Assembly: GCA_003194525.1 (NCBI GenBank)
Contig: NBIV01000189.1
Span: 1-64,000, forward strand
Length of the DNA stretch: 64,000 nucleotides
Direction of reading: 5' to 3'
DNA from: Gracilariopsis chorda
Taxonomy: Eukaryota; Rhodophyta; Florideophyceae; Gracilariales; Gracilariaceae
Part shown: piece by piece, positions 22,603 through 34,331 of the stretch
Layout: each line of letters begins with the position of its first letter
How positions within the stretch are numbered: position 1 is the stretch's first letter
Notes under the pieces: model-generated
Told to the model about the DNA's origin: nothing
Database searches by the model: none
Seen by the model: only the letters and a program-made list of their open reading frames with translations
Position numbers and translations under genes: made by a program

Positions 22603-24100
22603 GTGTCCAGGGATGTGAGGTTTGACGAGTGTAGTGATTCCGATCAGGGTATTCACCAAGTCAATGATGACGCCTATGCTAAGATTGACATATCAGACAA
22701 GTCGAAACCGCCTGTCAACCGTACCTTTACGACACCCACCGATGCTGCTCAAGATGATCCTGCTGCACCAAACACTGCAATTGACGATGATTCAGACAGT
22801 CATGATGAGCTCACAGCTCTTCCTCAGAGTAAAACGGATATACCAGAACCACAAAAACTCCGAAGACCCATTCGTGAACGCAAAGCACCTACCCCGTGGT
22901 GGTGCGGCACAGTCCTACGCACGCCCAGTGATGACATCCCATCCTCGTATTCGGATGCATTGTTACGACCAGATTCCAAAGCGTGGGTCAGGGCTATGGA
23001 CAGTAATTATGAGTCCTTGATGGAGGATGACACATGGTATTCAGTGCCAAGTCCAGCCAACAGCAGCGTGATTTCATCCAAATGGATATATGTGCAAAAG
23101 TATGAGGCCGGTGCAAGTGGTGATCCAACTGTGCGGTAGAAGGCTCGCGTGGTGCTCGTGGTTTCCTACAAGTTGAGGGCGTTGATTGTTTTGAGAGGTA
23201 TGCGCCAGTTGTCAAGTTTACATCTATAAGGGTGATTCTATCCATTGTGGCATTGCAGGACTATCACCTACACCAGATGGATGTGAAGACTGCAATCTTG
23301 ATTGACGACCTCTAGGAAAAGGTGAAAATAGAGCAGCCAGACGGGTTCGTCAAAGCTGGTAATGAGGAATTGGTGTGCAAACTAAAGAAAGCTCTATATA
23401 GGCTCCGACAGGCACCAAGGCAATGGCACGCAAAGATTGATGCCTGCCTTTGTTGAAGAACTGGGTCTGAAGCCAAACAGTGCTGACGAGTGTGGTTACA
23501 TCGGAATGATACTGGAAGTGTTGGTGATCAATTCTCTTGACGTGAACGATTTAATTATAGCAAGTCTATGAATGGATGCAATAGATCAAGTGAAGACTGA
23601 ACTGTCGAACTGTTTCCGAGTGAAGGACCTCAATGGTGCTCGCATGATTCTCGGATTGATTCGTTGGGACCGAGCTAAGAGAACTTTGTAACTCACGCAC
23701 AGAGCGTGCACGCACAAGGTCCTCGAACCGTTTGGCATGTGTAAGTCAAAGCCAGTGGACACTCCCATGGATTCCTGTGTGTAACTTACTAAGATTGAGG
23801 AACCTGCGACTAACATCCCGTACAGGCAAGTGATTGGGTGTCTGATCTATCCTTCTGTGCGTACTCGATTGGACCTATTTTTTGCTGTATCCAACCTAGC
23901 AAAGTATGTTGAGAAATCTGGAGAGACTCATTGCAAGGCAGTCAAGCGTGTACTGAGGTATCTCAATGGCACTCGATTCTTTGGGCTCTCGTATGGCTCA
24001 TGCACGGATACTCAGTTGTATGGATATGTAGACTGGGACTGGGAAGGTGATCCCCTCGCAAGTCTAGTAGTGGGTTTGTGTTCATGATGGGTGGTGCTCC
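22603..24100 (+). pseudogene. Copia-C reverse transcriptase
   Basis: An acidic linker (22,603-22,850) leads to RPIRERKAPTPWW and the RT start, AWVRAMDSNYESLMEDDTW and SKWIYVQKYE. A stop and shift at 23,137 are followed by CFERYAPVVKFTSIRVILSI, MDVKTAIL, ALYRLRQAPRQWH and, after more breaks, VIGCLIYPSVRTRLDLFFAV and KRVLRYLNGTRFFGL. The usual YVDD reads as a damaged LDVNDLI-like segment. It is heavily decayed. Confidence 0.75.
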
Positions 24101-24517
24101 TGTGTCTTAGAGCTCACGACAACAGGAAGTGGTTGTGCTGTCCAGTGCCGAGGCTGACTATGTGAGTCTATGTTCCGGGGCGAAAAAAACGATCTGGCTG
24201 AGACGAATTTGGACATCGATTAGTGATGCAATTGGTCTGCACGTAATGAGTCAGTAAGGCTGATGATTGAACCCTTGAATGTTTATGTGGACAACCAAGT
24301 CTGCATAGACCTCCTCCGGAATGGAGTTGTCAATAAGCGTACCAAGCATAACGACATCCGCTTTCACTTCACCCGAGAGGCTCTACGTGAAAAAGCTATT
24401 CAGCTGCAGTACTGTTCTACGGAAGACTTGGTTGCGGACATGCTGACGAAACCACTTGGTTGTGTAAAGCTGGAAAAGTTCTGCGATGACAGTGGCTTGT
24501 ACCCCCTTGACTTTTGA
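24101..24517 (+). pseudogene. Copia-C RNase H
   Basis: The sequence shows VVLSSAEADYVSL and then, in the frame of 24,263-24,517, VYVDNQVCIDLLRNG, RTKHNDIRFHFTREAL and VADMLTKPLG, the canonical C-terminal RNase H motifs of copia. It ends with a TGA 21 bp before the 3' LTR. Confidence 0.85.
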
Positions 24518-24528
24518 AGTCAGTGACA

Positions 24529-24537
24529 GAGGGTGGG
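24529..24537 (+). other. Polypurine tract of element C
   Basis: The purine-rich gagggtggg abuts the LTR start TGTTGGAGACG at 24,538. In LTR elements this tract primes plus-strand DNA. Confidence 0.65.
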
Positions 24538-25313
24538 TGTTGGAGACGTACATGTGCTGTCACTGAAAAACCAAATGTTCCGGGGAGCATTGGCTATTTT
24601 GGAGGGTGCCTCTTTAAAAGCGCATATGTGTCGTTGTGCAAACTCAACCTGAATCTGGCTTGTGGCTGGCTAATGGAAATGTACATTTGCATTGTAGTCC
24701 GTAAAAGTTGTATTGCACAAGTGGGCTAGATTGGCAAACCCACGTGTCCAGCTGTTACAGTGTGCACAGTGTACAGGGCACCTATGTATCGTAGTTGGGC
24801 GCACGGGATATGTGGTACAGCAGTGTTCCTTTGGTGAGGAGTGTGGGCACTGTCATCAGGTTTACAGGTACACGACGTGGTTAATGATGTGTGAGTTGGT
24901 GCACTAACACGTAAACATGGTGTGGTGATTTACTCTGACGTACAAGGCTGAATTCAGATACGTTGGCATGTTGGCATGTGAACTTGTGTTGTGTGTCGTG
25001 GATTTGTGCTTTGTCATGGCTGTGTGCGGGGACGTAGCTTATGGTGCTGTGTTGGCGCGTAGTTGTGTTGAGTTGATGTAAGGTGTCATGGGCTCGTGCT
25101 AGCGTGGCTGTGTTCTGTTAGATGATGATTGGGAGTATTGAGTGTCTTTGGCTACTGGTTTAGGTTTCCGCTTTAGTCAAAGTTACGACGAAGACGAAGT
25201 TGGAGTGCTATAAAAGTTGTGATTTTAGGACTCTTAAGTAAATCCGGGCCAGAGCTGGCGAACTTCCTTTGCATCCCCAACCCTTCCTTTCCCTGCCGCT
25301 CCAACGTCCTTCA
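24538..25313 (+). repeat. 3' LTR of copia element C, 776 bp
   Basis: It begins TGTTGGAGACGTACATG after RNase H and the polypurine tract and ends ccgctccaacgtccttca. It matches the reverse solo copy at 12,408-13,182. A TATA-like gctataaaag is near 25,209. Confidence 0.8.
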
Positions 25314-25578
25314 TGTTTTCCATTCACATTATGCCAAGTGGCCCATGCTCTGCCTACCACTCATACAAAGCATAGCACTTTTAAACCACATAATGCATAA
25401 GGGCAAATTCAGTAGCCAATCATAATCCCGTTTCACGTTGGGTTCGAGCACACGCGCATATGCCCTTTTTCGAAGGAGGTGCTCAAACGTGCCCATCGTT
25501 ATATGCTTTTTTGTTTCCAAATAGTGTACCATGATTTCATAGGGCTACCAGGCACCCGACCATGTGCCAAAATCAACA
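25314..25578 (-). repeat. Copia-A LTR fragment (5' end of LTR), reverse
   Basis: The reverse complement starts TGTTGATTTTGGCACATGG and carries the first roughly 260 bases of an LTR-A. It is cut by the end of element C at 25,313. The other half of this LTR is not found next to the 5' end of element C, so DNA was lost there. Confidence 0.7.
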
Positions 25579-25675
25579 ATTCTCCTGGAGTTTTTGAGTA
25601 CGTCCGTGTTTTTTCAACTTTACGGCTCCTGTCCCATGGATGAGTCGCTTGAGGGTTTATGTGCGTATCATTTTC

Positions 25676-26520
25676 TCAACTTGCCACGCATTTGGACTGG
25701 AGTGGTTCGTATGGTGTATGAAAGCTTGGAACACCCTCACCACCGCAGATACTATGAAGTAGAGAGTGTGTCGGAAATCCTGCCACAGTTCTGGTACCAA
25801 GACCTACCATAGCCAATGTGTGATGCACTTTCGTCATCCATATAGTTTGTGAGATATGGTGCACCAAAGAATGTAGATTCAACGAATGCAAAATGCCAGG
25901 ACCCACCATTACGATAAATCTCACCGGCATCAATGATCAGAACCTGGGAAAAACCATTCTCCAGAGTTCGCAAATACACTCCCTCAAGTGCACAAGACTC
26001 AAGCTTGGTTTCATTTTTAATATATATGCTGTGCATCCAAACAATTTATCATACTTCAACGACAGCTTATGAGAATCCACCAAATGGTATAGATCCAGGG
26101 CTATGGTAGAGTGGAGAGATCTATCGCATATATACACATCAGAATCCCCACGAATACGGCCGTAGGCATTCTTAATGATGTCAATGAGTCCGCAAAGCTA
26201 ATAAAGCTTCTTGAATTGTGCCATTGATGCGCTAGGAAGTTACAGTATGGTTTGGTGTGTACAAAGGTGAGAATAACGTTCAAAATACTCTTCGGAATTC
26301 TCTGCGTACAAATTACGAACATGCAAATTTGGTTTTTTGAAATTATGCTGAAGCATATGCGCTATCACAAGCTGCAAGTGCTTTTATCCAACACCAAGAA
26401 ACACTGCACAAGCACTATATCTATGAAAAACGAATTCCTTATTTTCGAGTTGACTTGGAAGCGTGTACAAACGAGAGAACTTGTTTAGTTGACTACATGA
26501 AATCTAAAATCCATTTTCGT
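25676..26520 (-). pseudogene. Copia-A integrase and post-integrase fragment, minus strand
   Basis: Minus-strand pieces read LFGCTAYILKMKPS, then ALEGVYLRTLENGFSQVLI and an acidic stretch, homologous to the A2 block at 18,069-18,568. Higher up, HVRNLYAENSEEYFERYSH and HTKPYCN look like a decayed integrase core. All frames are broken. It is on the same strand as A2 and lies directly beyond the LTR-A fragment at 25,314-25,578. Confidence 0.6.
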
Positions 26521-26929
26521 GTATAACGCGAACCGTATTCGCACAAAAACAGGATTGAATGTCTTGATTGACCATATGACCTCGGAGAATCATGAAAGAT
26601 CGAAACCCCATGTACGACGAAGACGTAGTGCAGATTTACGATGCAGATGTGTGATACAGTGGCCGAACGCAGCCATAAGCGGATGAACCGAACCAATCGG
26701 GCACCAATACGGTTAACGTGGGAAGTGCCGCGTTTTGAAGCATTTTACAGAAGAATGATGTCTATTGGGTCATTGTGGATTACACAAATAGCAATTTGCT
26801 CATGTACATTTCGGCAGTTCGCGCCAAAAACACAAGAAATGTGTCTGCACAGTTTGCTTCTCTCGTTGACGCTCGCCCACGTGCGAGGTTGTTTTGTGCT
26901 TTGCACAAATCTTCATCGCCGCTTCCTCC
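26521..26929. other. Unassigned stretch
   Basis: Nothing recognisable on either strand. It may be further decayed copia sequence. Confidence 0.3.
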
Positions 26930-27060
26930 ACAGTGCCCACACCCGCACTCCCCCTACCCACTGCGCCAACAACGCCACTCTTCCTACCCACTCTAACCAC
27001 ACCCACACTCCTCCTGCCCACTGTGTCCACAACTGCGCTCCTCCTACACAGTGTGCGACT
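26930..27060 (+). repeat. Minisatellite with about 30-bp period
   Basis: Four degenerate units of the type cccactctaaccacacccac + actcctcctg lie in tandem. In one frame they read as 10-residue repeats (PTAPTTPLFL, PTLTTPTLLL, PTVSTTALLL). All three forward frames and the reverse stay open because 30 is a multiple of 3, so the long frames here are not evidence of a gene. Confidence 0.65.
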
Positions 27061-27063
27061 GCC

Positions 27064-27117
27064 CTGCACAAATTGAGCGCATTCTAATCCGTGCACAAAT
27101 TGCGCGCATTCTAATCC
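27064..27117 (+). repeat. Two tandem copies of a 27-bp unit
   Basis: The unit gtgcacaaattgcgcgcatt + ctaatcc is repeated twice with two differences, directly after the 30-bp minisatellite. Confidence 0.7.
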
Positions 27118-27844
27118 GTGCTCAAATGATGAATGTGAGCACACAAATTCCCTCCTACTAATACTTTTTATCCTTGCTGCCTTGTTTTTGTGTGCCGCAC
27201 AAAATGCTAATCCGGAATGACCCATTATTGGATGACGTGCCCATAGTTACGTAGAGTAGTGGCTAATTATTTTATTATTTTTTTAAGTAGATAGAGCATT
27301 GCATGGCACGCTGCAGATGTAGTGGGGAATGGCGGGCCACGTGCAATGTTTCTGTGGCACACCCGTTGACTACACTTAGCCCGCGAGGACAGCGCCTCCA
27401 CCTTCAGTAAAGCGAGACGTCTTCCCACCAAATGGAGGAGTATCTTGTTCTAGTTGACGACACAGATTGCCCACTAGCCCTTTCTACTAACCCACTCGGT
27501 AAACCAATAGCGGTGAATGACCGCCAACGCTCTACAACTATGTCCTGACCACGTGTATTGCAGTTTTCCGTCCGATCCCGCAGCCGTCAACCGGTGTCTC
27601 CTGATCTCGACCGTTTGGAGTATCCGGCCCATCTTCCGCCTGGGCCTCCATGCAACCCCTCTACTGACCGTTGAGGTATGTCCGACAAGTCAGCACCTTA
27701 CAATAAGCATCACACTTCCCCACGGAGGTCGGTTTCCGAATTCTTCGTACCAAATCTGTATATAATACTCAAAACAAGAACACGCTTAGATTCCATGTTG
27801 AAGCCACCTTTATCAACTCTATATATTAGAAATTGGCAGATCCG
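27118..27844. other. Unassigned stretch
   Basis: No domain, LTR end or long frame is recognised. An 82-codon plus frame (27,517-27,765) has no family resemblance. Confidence 0.3.
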
Positions 27845-28190
27845 TCCAGGGTCATTCTGGCCTGAAGCTGATCAAACGATCAATAAATTTGTATAACTCG
27901 TCTTCGCTTGCATGAAATGATGCTTGAGTACTGATCCCGGCATATGAACTGATAGACGCTCATCAGAAGTAATATTTTCCAAATAGGAGGTAAGGTCTTC
28001 GTTTGTGGCAACATTTGGATCATTGAAACGATCCACAATGGTCCTTTGAATTGCATCTCGTCATACAATAGCGTCAAACTCAATGCACTTCACCTCAGAA
28101 CTACTTGACTTGTATAGTGCATATATGCAAAACTGATCGCCCCTTATCAGCACAGTAAACCGTGCATACTATTTCAGAGTAAATGGCTGT
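27845..28190 (-). other. Coding-like relic of unknown family
   Basis: On the minus strand one frame reads about 110 residues of protein-like text with only three stops. It includes YARFTVLIRGDQFCIYALY, then VDRFNDPNVATNEDLTSYLE, then MPGSVLKHHFMQAKTSYTNL. I cannot assign it to a family. It could be a decayed transposon protein. Confidence 0.35.
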
Positions 28191-29792
28191 TCCTTGGTGC
28201 CAGCTTAGCTGTCTTCAATATCCCTCTGCTTTTTCTGCGGAACCACTCGTGAAAGCGAGTGTTATAGATTTTTCTTCAACAGGAGAAACTTGTTTCATTT
28301 TAGTTACCATGTAGGGAAATATATTTCATGTGCAGGACTATTCGATAGAATTTGTCTACCATTTTGCAAAATCGTGCAGCCTTTGAGTCTTTGATATCTG
28401 TTCTGCGAGATCGGTTCCCTTCGCATTAGATATGTAAACGAAAATCAATATTCTCCCTATCATTTCCTTCTTGGTTGCCTCTTTCATAATTCAACTTTGA
28501 CGAACAATTTACAAAAGTTACTTGCATGTCAGGTTCCAAAGATATGTATTGAAGCGAATCATTGGCGTTAGTTCGTTGAATTCAATCCCACGGAATAGAT
28601 TGAACTCCAACAAACTAAACAATGCCGCATTACTGCATTTATCTGCTTCTTGTGTCGTTCGTGGCAATTTAAGTTCTGTTTAATTAGTTTTAGCTCGCTA
28701 CGGTGAGAATTATGTGCGTACTTGCGCGGATTCCTACGAATATTTACTGGAAGAGAAGCGCAGTTAGTAGATCCGGTGACAGTAGAAATTTGAACAACTT
28801 GTTGTTATATCGGGGTGGTTTGTTTAGGGAAGAGAATGCACGGTAGAATATCGCTTTGTTTTGGCGGAATAGAAGTTGAAAATTCTTCATCTTTTTATGT
28901 TATGGCGGGGATTGGCGTTTTAATAGGCATCATGCACATAATGAATCAACAAGACAAGGAAGGACTGGAATGGAAAGAACTGCAGCGAGGAGGCTGCAAT
29001 GGGTACCAGAGAGAACGAATAAGAGCAGAACGCCACAATTTTGGGGGCGGCAGAAATGGTGGTGGCTTGGTTGTTCCTTCCATTAGCGATCTACAGTTTT
29101 TCTAGCGCTGCAAGGTGGTCTGGAACGGTCTGTTCTACATCGAAAAAGGCCGTATGCGATTACAGAAAGATGTACGAAAGGGGGGTTTAAGAAAAGAAAA
29201 TGCCTTACCCCTGCAAAACCCTAACATTCGTGCCAACCAATCACATCCGCCGAAGAGACCATCGACTGTCGATCCAAGGTCGATCTACCTCTGTTGAGAC
29301 CGGCCCTGAATGGAAAAAAGGTACAGTGTTCAAGGTCTGCACCAATCACAGTGCACAGCGCAAGCTGGCGCATCGAGCGGAGCATTTTGCAGGCTTGTAG
29401 TGCCCAATCAGCGCCCAGAGTTCACTACGGCATGGAGCGTGCGAGTTATCCGTGACAAATCACTGTGCTCCATGTCCGTGCATATGTTTTACCTCTCGAA
29501 CGCTTCGCTATTACTCCCAACTAGCGAGCACCCCTCAGACTTTCAGCCGCAACCATCGCTTCTTGAAAACGTATATAGGGTTGGTTAAACGGTTGCCGTT
29601 GGAACGAACAATGAAATGTGCATTCTTGTTCGCAGCTAGGCTGTTTCCCAGCAAAATTCGTTTATGCTTGTTGAAATGGCGATTGAGCGCTCACCAAGCT
29701 ATCTCCAGAAGCTCTGCACAAGTCAAGCTCGCAGCCACATGCAAAAGATACGTGCTGTTCTCAACGGGCAAGGACTGGAATTCGGAGAGGTC
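28191..29792. other. Unassigned stretch before pogo-1
   Basis: No gene or repeat is recognised. Some AT-rich and some GC-balanced segments alternate. Short plus-strand frames (28,815-29,105; 29,310-29,802) have no recognisable motif. It forms the left flank of the pogo-1 insertion. Confidence 0.3.
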
Positions 29793-29794
29793 TA

Positions 29795-32311
29795 CAGAGT
29801 AAAGTCTCGATAAAGCAAAGCGAAATGTGGCACAGTTCTTAGAACATTGTAGTTCGCATTATCGAGCCGTTCGATTCCCCGATCCTGCCACATATACACG
29901 TGTGCACCTTCCCTATGTACTCATCACTGCTCCACCGCCGAGCAGCCCTCGTCCCTCCTTCGTTCTCTATCTCCGTTCTTTATGCCCGCAACCGAAGCCA
30001 TGGACGAGATTAACAGCGCCATTAACGGCGCTACTCCTGCTGCAGCTCACGCAGCCCGTAATGATCAAAGCACCGAAGGTAGAGCTCTCAAATCTTCTTC
30101 AAAACCATTGCAGAACAAGCGAAAAGGTCTTATCGTCTCTGATCGCATCGAAGCTCTGAAACTACTCGGCTTCAATTCAATCAGTACACGCAGCTGCCCT
30201 CTCTACAACCCTGCTACCAGATCTGCCTGGACAAAGAAAGATGTTGCGGCTGAGTACGGAATAGCCCAAAGTACTTTATCAGGGTGGCTGAAACATGCAG
30301 ACAAGATCTTTGCCGCAGACCAAGCAGGCACACAAGCCATCAAACGAAGCCGCATCGCTACTGGAGACTTCCCGGCTTTTGCAAAAGCTCTTGTGTCCTA
30401 CATGAACGACGTTATTCTCTATCTCACACGCGAGTCTCCATTTCGTGAAGGTGTTATGAAAGAACGGGCTTTGCAAATCAGAGATCAAATGGTCACGCGT
30501 CTGTGGTGGCAAGCAGTAAATGCGATGAAGGTATAGCGAATGAGCTGTTGGATGAAGTGGAAAGACTTGAAAGCTTCGCATCCAGTCATGGGTGGTATAG
30601 GAAATTTATTGCCAGGACTGGGCTCACTAGCAGAAAGGGTGCGGACAACGGTTGGAATTTTGATGAAGCCTTCGTTGACAAAGCGTGGCACAACATGAAG
30701 AAAGAGTTGGCACATCATCCTCTTAGTTGCATCATGAACGCAGATGAAGTCGTTGTTCTTTATAGATCTCTGCCGAGCAAGTCCCTCTCCCAGCAGGCCA
30801 GCGCGTACAAGCGGATTAAGGACGGTCTAACCGCTGTCCTTACGGTATTCGCTGACGGCACAAAGGCACCTTTGACGATCATTGGGAAGTCTTGACGCCC
30901 AAAAAGCATCCCAAGACACTTCAACAGTCCACGCGATCTCAACGTGTACTACATGGCACAGGCCAATGTCTGGAATACCAAGAACCTTCGGCACGAAATC
31001 TCAACTGGCTTCAACAAGTTTGCAAGGCTTCAAGGAAAAGCGTTTATGATCGTGGTGGACAATTGTTCTGCACACAATATATCGTACAATTCATTTGAGA
31101 ACTTGAAGTGTTGCTTTCTTCCCCCGAACCTCACATCGCACTTGCATCCTGTTGACGCTGCCGTGGGGAGGTCCTTTAAGTGCCACTTCCGTCGTCTTCT
31201 TTTCCGGCATATACTGAATTCTATTGACGACGAAATATCGAAAACCCCTTCTGAGCGCAACGTGTTCAAGCTGCGAAGTGTTGTCGCCGTTTATGAAGGT
31301 GTAAGCCTCATGGCTCAAGCGTGGGATCTGGTTCCTGATACAGTGGTTTTAAAAGCATGGTTAACGACTGATATTCTCCCCCCTTTTCAGAGAGATGTTA
31401 TCAAGACTCTGCGGCGACAGCACAAAGGGCGCGTGCGTGCTGCCGTCCGGGCTCCGCTGCCCCCTAGCCACAATGCATGCAGCACCAAAGCAAGGCAATC
31501 GCTGATGCAGCGTTCATTCGAGGCGAGCTTTATATGTCGGCCGGGCAAAGGGAAGAGTGTGCAGAAAAGGAGCCTGCCAATATTTCAGGGCAAAGCGAAG
31601 AAGAAGTTGCTCAAGCTACTTTATGTTTATTGCAAGAGGTGGCCGAATTGAATGCTACTGGTGTGGTTGAGACACTGGAAAAAGATTGTCTGCGGGAGAT
31701 TATGGCATTTGAGGATTGTCTTCCGATTTCAGAGTCTGTGACAGAAGATATAGCACTTACTGAGGCCTTTGAGGTGGGTTTGCAGGAGGTGAAAGGTTTT
31801 CCGAGGGATGAAGAACAACAGCCCGAAGAGGATTGTGAAGATGATATCCCAGGAACTGTTCCGTGTGAAATGCAGAACGTTCTTAAGCCGTCTTTGAGTC
31901 GCTATCGCGGTGCGCTTGAGGTTTTATCAGTTGAACTGAACGCGCTAATGGGGAGGGACAGGTGGGTACGCTCCGAAGCCCGTCAGTGCTGCGCGGTTTG
32001 CTGGTGAAGGAGATAGATCGTGTCAAAAAGCTACAGCGCGAAAATATGGTGCAGCTTCGCATCGATAAGTAGTACCACTTTTTGAATGCGGTAAAAATAA
32101 TCAAAATCTAGGCTTCGTGCAGCGAGCTTGTGGCCAAAACCCGGTTGGATAAATCGGAAAGTTCGCTCTAAAGAGACGAGTTCGATTTAGAAAGCCATAA
32201 AGCTTTTTTTGGGCCTTCTAGATGATGTGGCGTGCCTTCCAGAGCTATAGAGTTCGCCTTAGTACGCCATTTTGGTTTATTGGGACTTCGGTTTATCGAG
32301 ACTTTACTCTG
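29795..32311 (+). mobile_element. pogo-1: complete pogo/Tigger-type DNA transposon, 2,517 bp
   Basis: The ends are perfect 20-bp inverted repeats, CAGAGTAAAGTCTCGATAAA at 29,795-29,814 and its complement at 32,292-32,311. TA target duplications sit at 29,793-29,794 and 32,312-32,313. Cut-and-paste elements of the Tc1/mariner/pogo superfamily always duplicate TA. The single gene inside codes for a DDE-type transposase with frame breaks, so the copy is probably immobile, although perfect TIRs imply recent activity. A second copy is split by other elements at 36,951-50,725. Confidence 0.9.
29982..32072 (+). pseudogene. pogo-1 transposase (CENP-B-like HTH plus DDE_1 domain)
   Basis: The N-terminus has a helix-turn-helix (WTKKDVAAEYGIAQSTLSGW) and then a CENP-B-type DNA-binding region (RALQIRDQM…GWYRKFIARTGL). 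The catalytic domain shows the three acidic residues in IMNADEVVVL (about 30,742), IVVDNCSAHN (about 31,058) and HPVDAAVGRSFK (about 31,153), a DDD arrangement with about 32 residues between the last two. An acidic C-terminal tail of about 170 residues ends in EIDRVKKLQRENM. Breaks are a frameshift near 30,530, a TGA at 30,893-30,895 where a Lys or Arg codon is expected, a shift near 31,500 and one near 31,965. Confidence 0.85.
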
Positions 32312-32313
32312 TA

Positions 32314-32915
32314 CTACCTAGTAGGTGGACGCGCCGTCGTAGAAAAGGTCTTTCAAGTGCCATCAGCCGTTTGTACCTCGTAGCAAGCAACATTCTCTGC
32401 ACGCTAAAAGAAATCTGCTGGGGCTTCCTTGCATAACGCAACGCTCCAGCATTTATGCGCAAGGTTGAACGCTGTACCGCGAACAACGTTGGTACTGACT
32501 GTCACTCCTAGTACGAGCGGGGTGAGGGTTACCGTATGCAGTCACTGGCCCAGTAGGACTTCAATTCGAATACTGGACAAAGTGAAAATGATATATATAC
32601 GGTGGTAAAGGTAGTCCCTTATCATTCTTTTATTGAGACGGAGTGGGATTGGTCTTACAAGCAAAAGCCAGGGCTTAATCGAAAGGGCAGTAGCGCTTTT
32701 TCGCTGGAGTATGCACTTAGGTGAACGTACATCTGCCTTGCAATGTTCATCCTTGCCGATACACTTGTGTACGTGTCATCTATCACCATTATGACATTAT
32801 TGCTGAACTATTTCAACACTTACTCTCTTGCTCAATCTTGATGAAGGCCATCGTAGATACCAGTACGAAAACCTAAACAAACAAACTTGTGCATAATCAG
32901 TTGAACATGCTCCGA
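32314..32915. other. Probable 3' end of copia-like element E, LTR not defined
   Basis: This lies just past the RNase H end of element E on the minus strand, where its 3' LTR would be. A TATA-like tatatata is near 32,592. The LTR ends cannot be fixed because no second copy is in the window. Confidence 0.3.
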
Positions 32916-33470
32916 TTATTGCGAGCTATCCACTGATTTATCAGGTGGTCCATGATGCCTGTGGTTAATAGCTTCCATTCGCTGATATGCCTCGCACGCG
33001 GCATTGACACCAATCATCAAACGCTTCTCCGTTATGGAGGAGTTTCTGACGATCGTATCGAACAGTGACTTGCTATCTGTGAGAATACAGAGTGGTAAAT
33101 TTCCCTTCAAAATAACCTGGTATCATGACTAATGAGATAAACAGCGTCAAACTCGTCTGCAAACGCATAGATTTGACCTTCCAAAGCACTCCGAACGACT
33201 AGACAAGACTAATGAGAACGGTTTTGAAGAATGTTACACCGGTTGTTCCGATTGCATAGAGTGATAATGTATCGTAGTTGTGAGGAGAGGTCCTGGTGGT
33301 TATTAAAGGATGAATTCGTGTACACTCCAATGTACAGCGATTCGGAGTGGAGCTGCTGGTATATTATGCCAATTTCTTCCGTATTCTGAACGTACGAAAT
33401 TGTGGAGTGTAACTGGTTTACATGATTCATGTTAAACCTGGCAGAAGTGATTCGCGCCAAGTTGAGCGAC
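32916..33470 (-). pseudogene. Element E RNase H
   Basis: The minus strand reads LYIGVYTNSSFNNHQD (usually YTDASF, so the first Asp is Asn), SSQLRYIITLCN, then VVRSALEGQIYAFADEFD and CILTDSKSLFDTIVRNSS…EKRLMIGVNAACEAYQ. This is the RNase H of a copia-like polyprotein. Two or three stops break it. Its gag is 18 kb away because of the nested insertions between 36,236 and 50,809. Confidence 0.75.
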
Positions 33471-34320
33471 TTGACAGGATATATCCGGGCAGGTGTTTGT
33501 AATCCAACCTACGGCCCTAAGCTACAATTTGAATTTAGAGTAGGAGGCTTCCGCGGGTATGACACGGATTTTCCGGATCTGTTTCCGTGGATGCATACGG
33601 ATCCCGTTTGGTACGGTAGATATTTCTATGCAATTGAACGTGAAATTGTTTAAGATACTCGTCTTCGAGTCAAAGCGCGTTGAGGTGTTGTCCGCAAGTT
33701 GCTTGAACTCTGCATTTCCGGCTAACATAGCATCGTCGACGTACGTCCTGGCGATACCGGCTAATTTTTCGTCGATATGTTTTAAAAACAGTGATAATCG
33801 CCAACGCAGCTTATCATCTTGAACTCCTTCAGGATATGGTCTGAGAACGTGAAGTTCCAACAGTCTGCAGATTTCGCTAGTCTGTATAGCGAACGTAAGA
33901 GCTTGAGGAGCTTCCCAAGATGACGCTCATAATTCCTTGGTGGTTTTGGTGTAAACATCACGCAGTAGTTGAGATGCTGACTGTAAATAAGCTTGGGTCA
34001 CGTCAGCGGATCATACGCAGAAACCAAAAAGAGCAGCAATGGCCAGCCATACTCGAATGGACGATTGCTAGAGAGTGGCGGACGTGTGGAAAATGCTCCC
34101 TTTATAACTATTGAGGTGACCTTGCGCCACGAATTGAGCCTTGTAAAGGAGAGTATTAGTCTCAGAATCCTTTATAGCGAGCACAAAACGACCGCCAACA
34201 ATAGTTTGCATCTTCGGGTAGTTTCTCTTTACATACTATTTTCTAAGATCCTTTGCAAATCAATCCTTCAATTTCTTTCCTTTTCGCTGAATTGAATATA
34301 GGGTCGGCATTACGGAGGTC
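33471..34320 (-). pseudogene. Element E reverse transcriptase
   Basis: The catalytic YVDD is present as TYVDDAMLAGNAEF (minus frame 33,522-33,860), preceded by LYRLAKSADCWNFTFSDHIL. The fingers region above 33,900 is badly decayed. It sits between integrase and RNase H, which gives Ty1/copia order. Confidence 0.7.
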
Positions 34321-34331
34321 ATTAAAGGCAA

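Noticed and set aside
26641..27225. Long overlapping plus and minus frames rich in Pro/Thr or Gly/Val
   Set aside because: They are produced by the 30-bp tandem repeat and have no conserved domain. A real gene is unlikely.
32500..32600. Possible tRNA-like or SINE segment with a ttcgaat box
   Set aside because: No acceptor or T-arm pairing could be built around it and no A box lies at the right distance.
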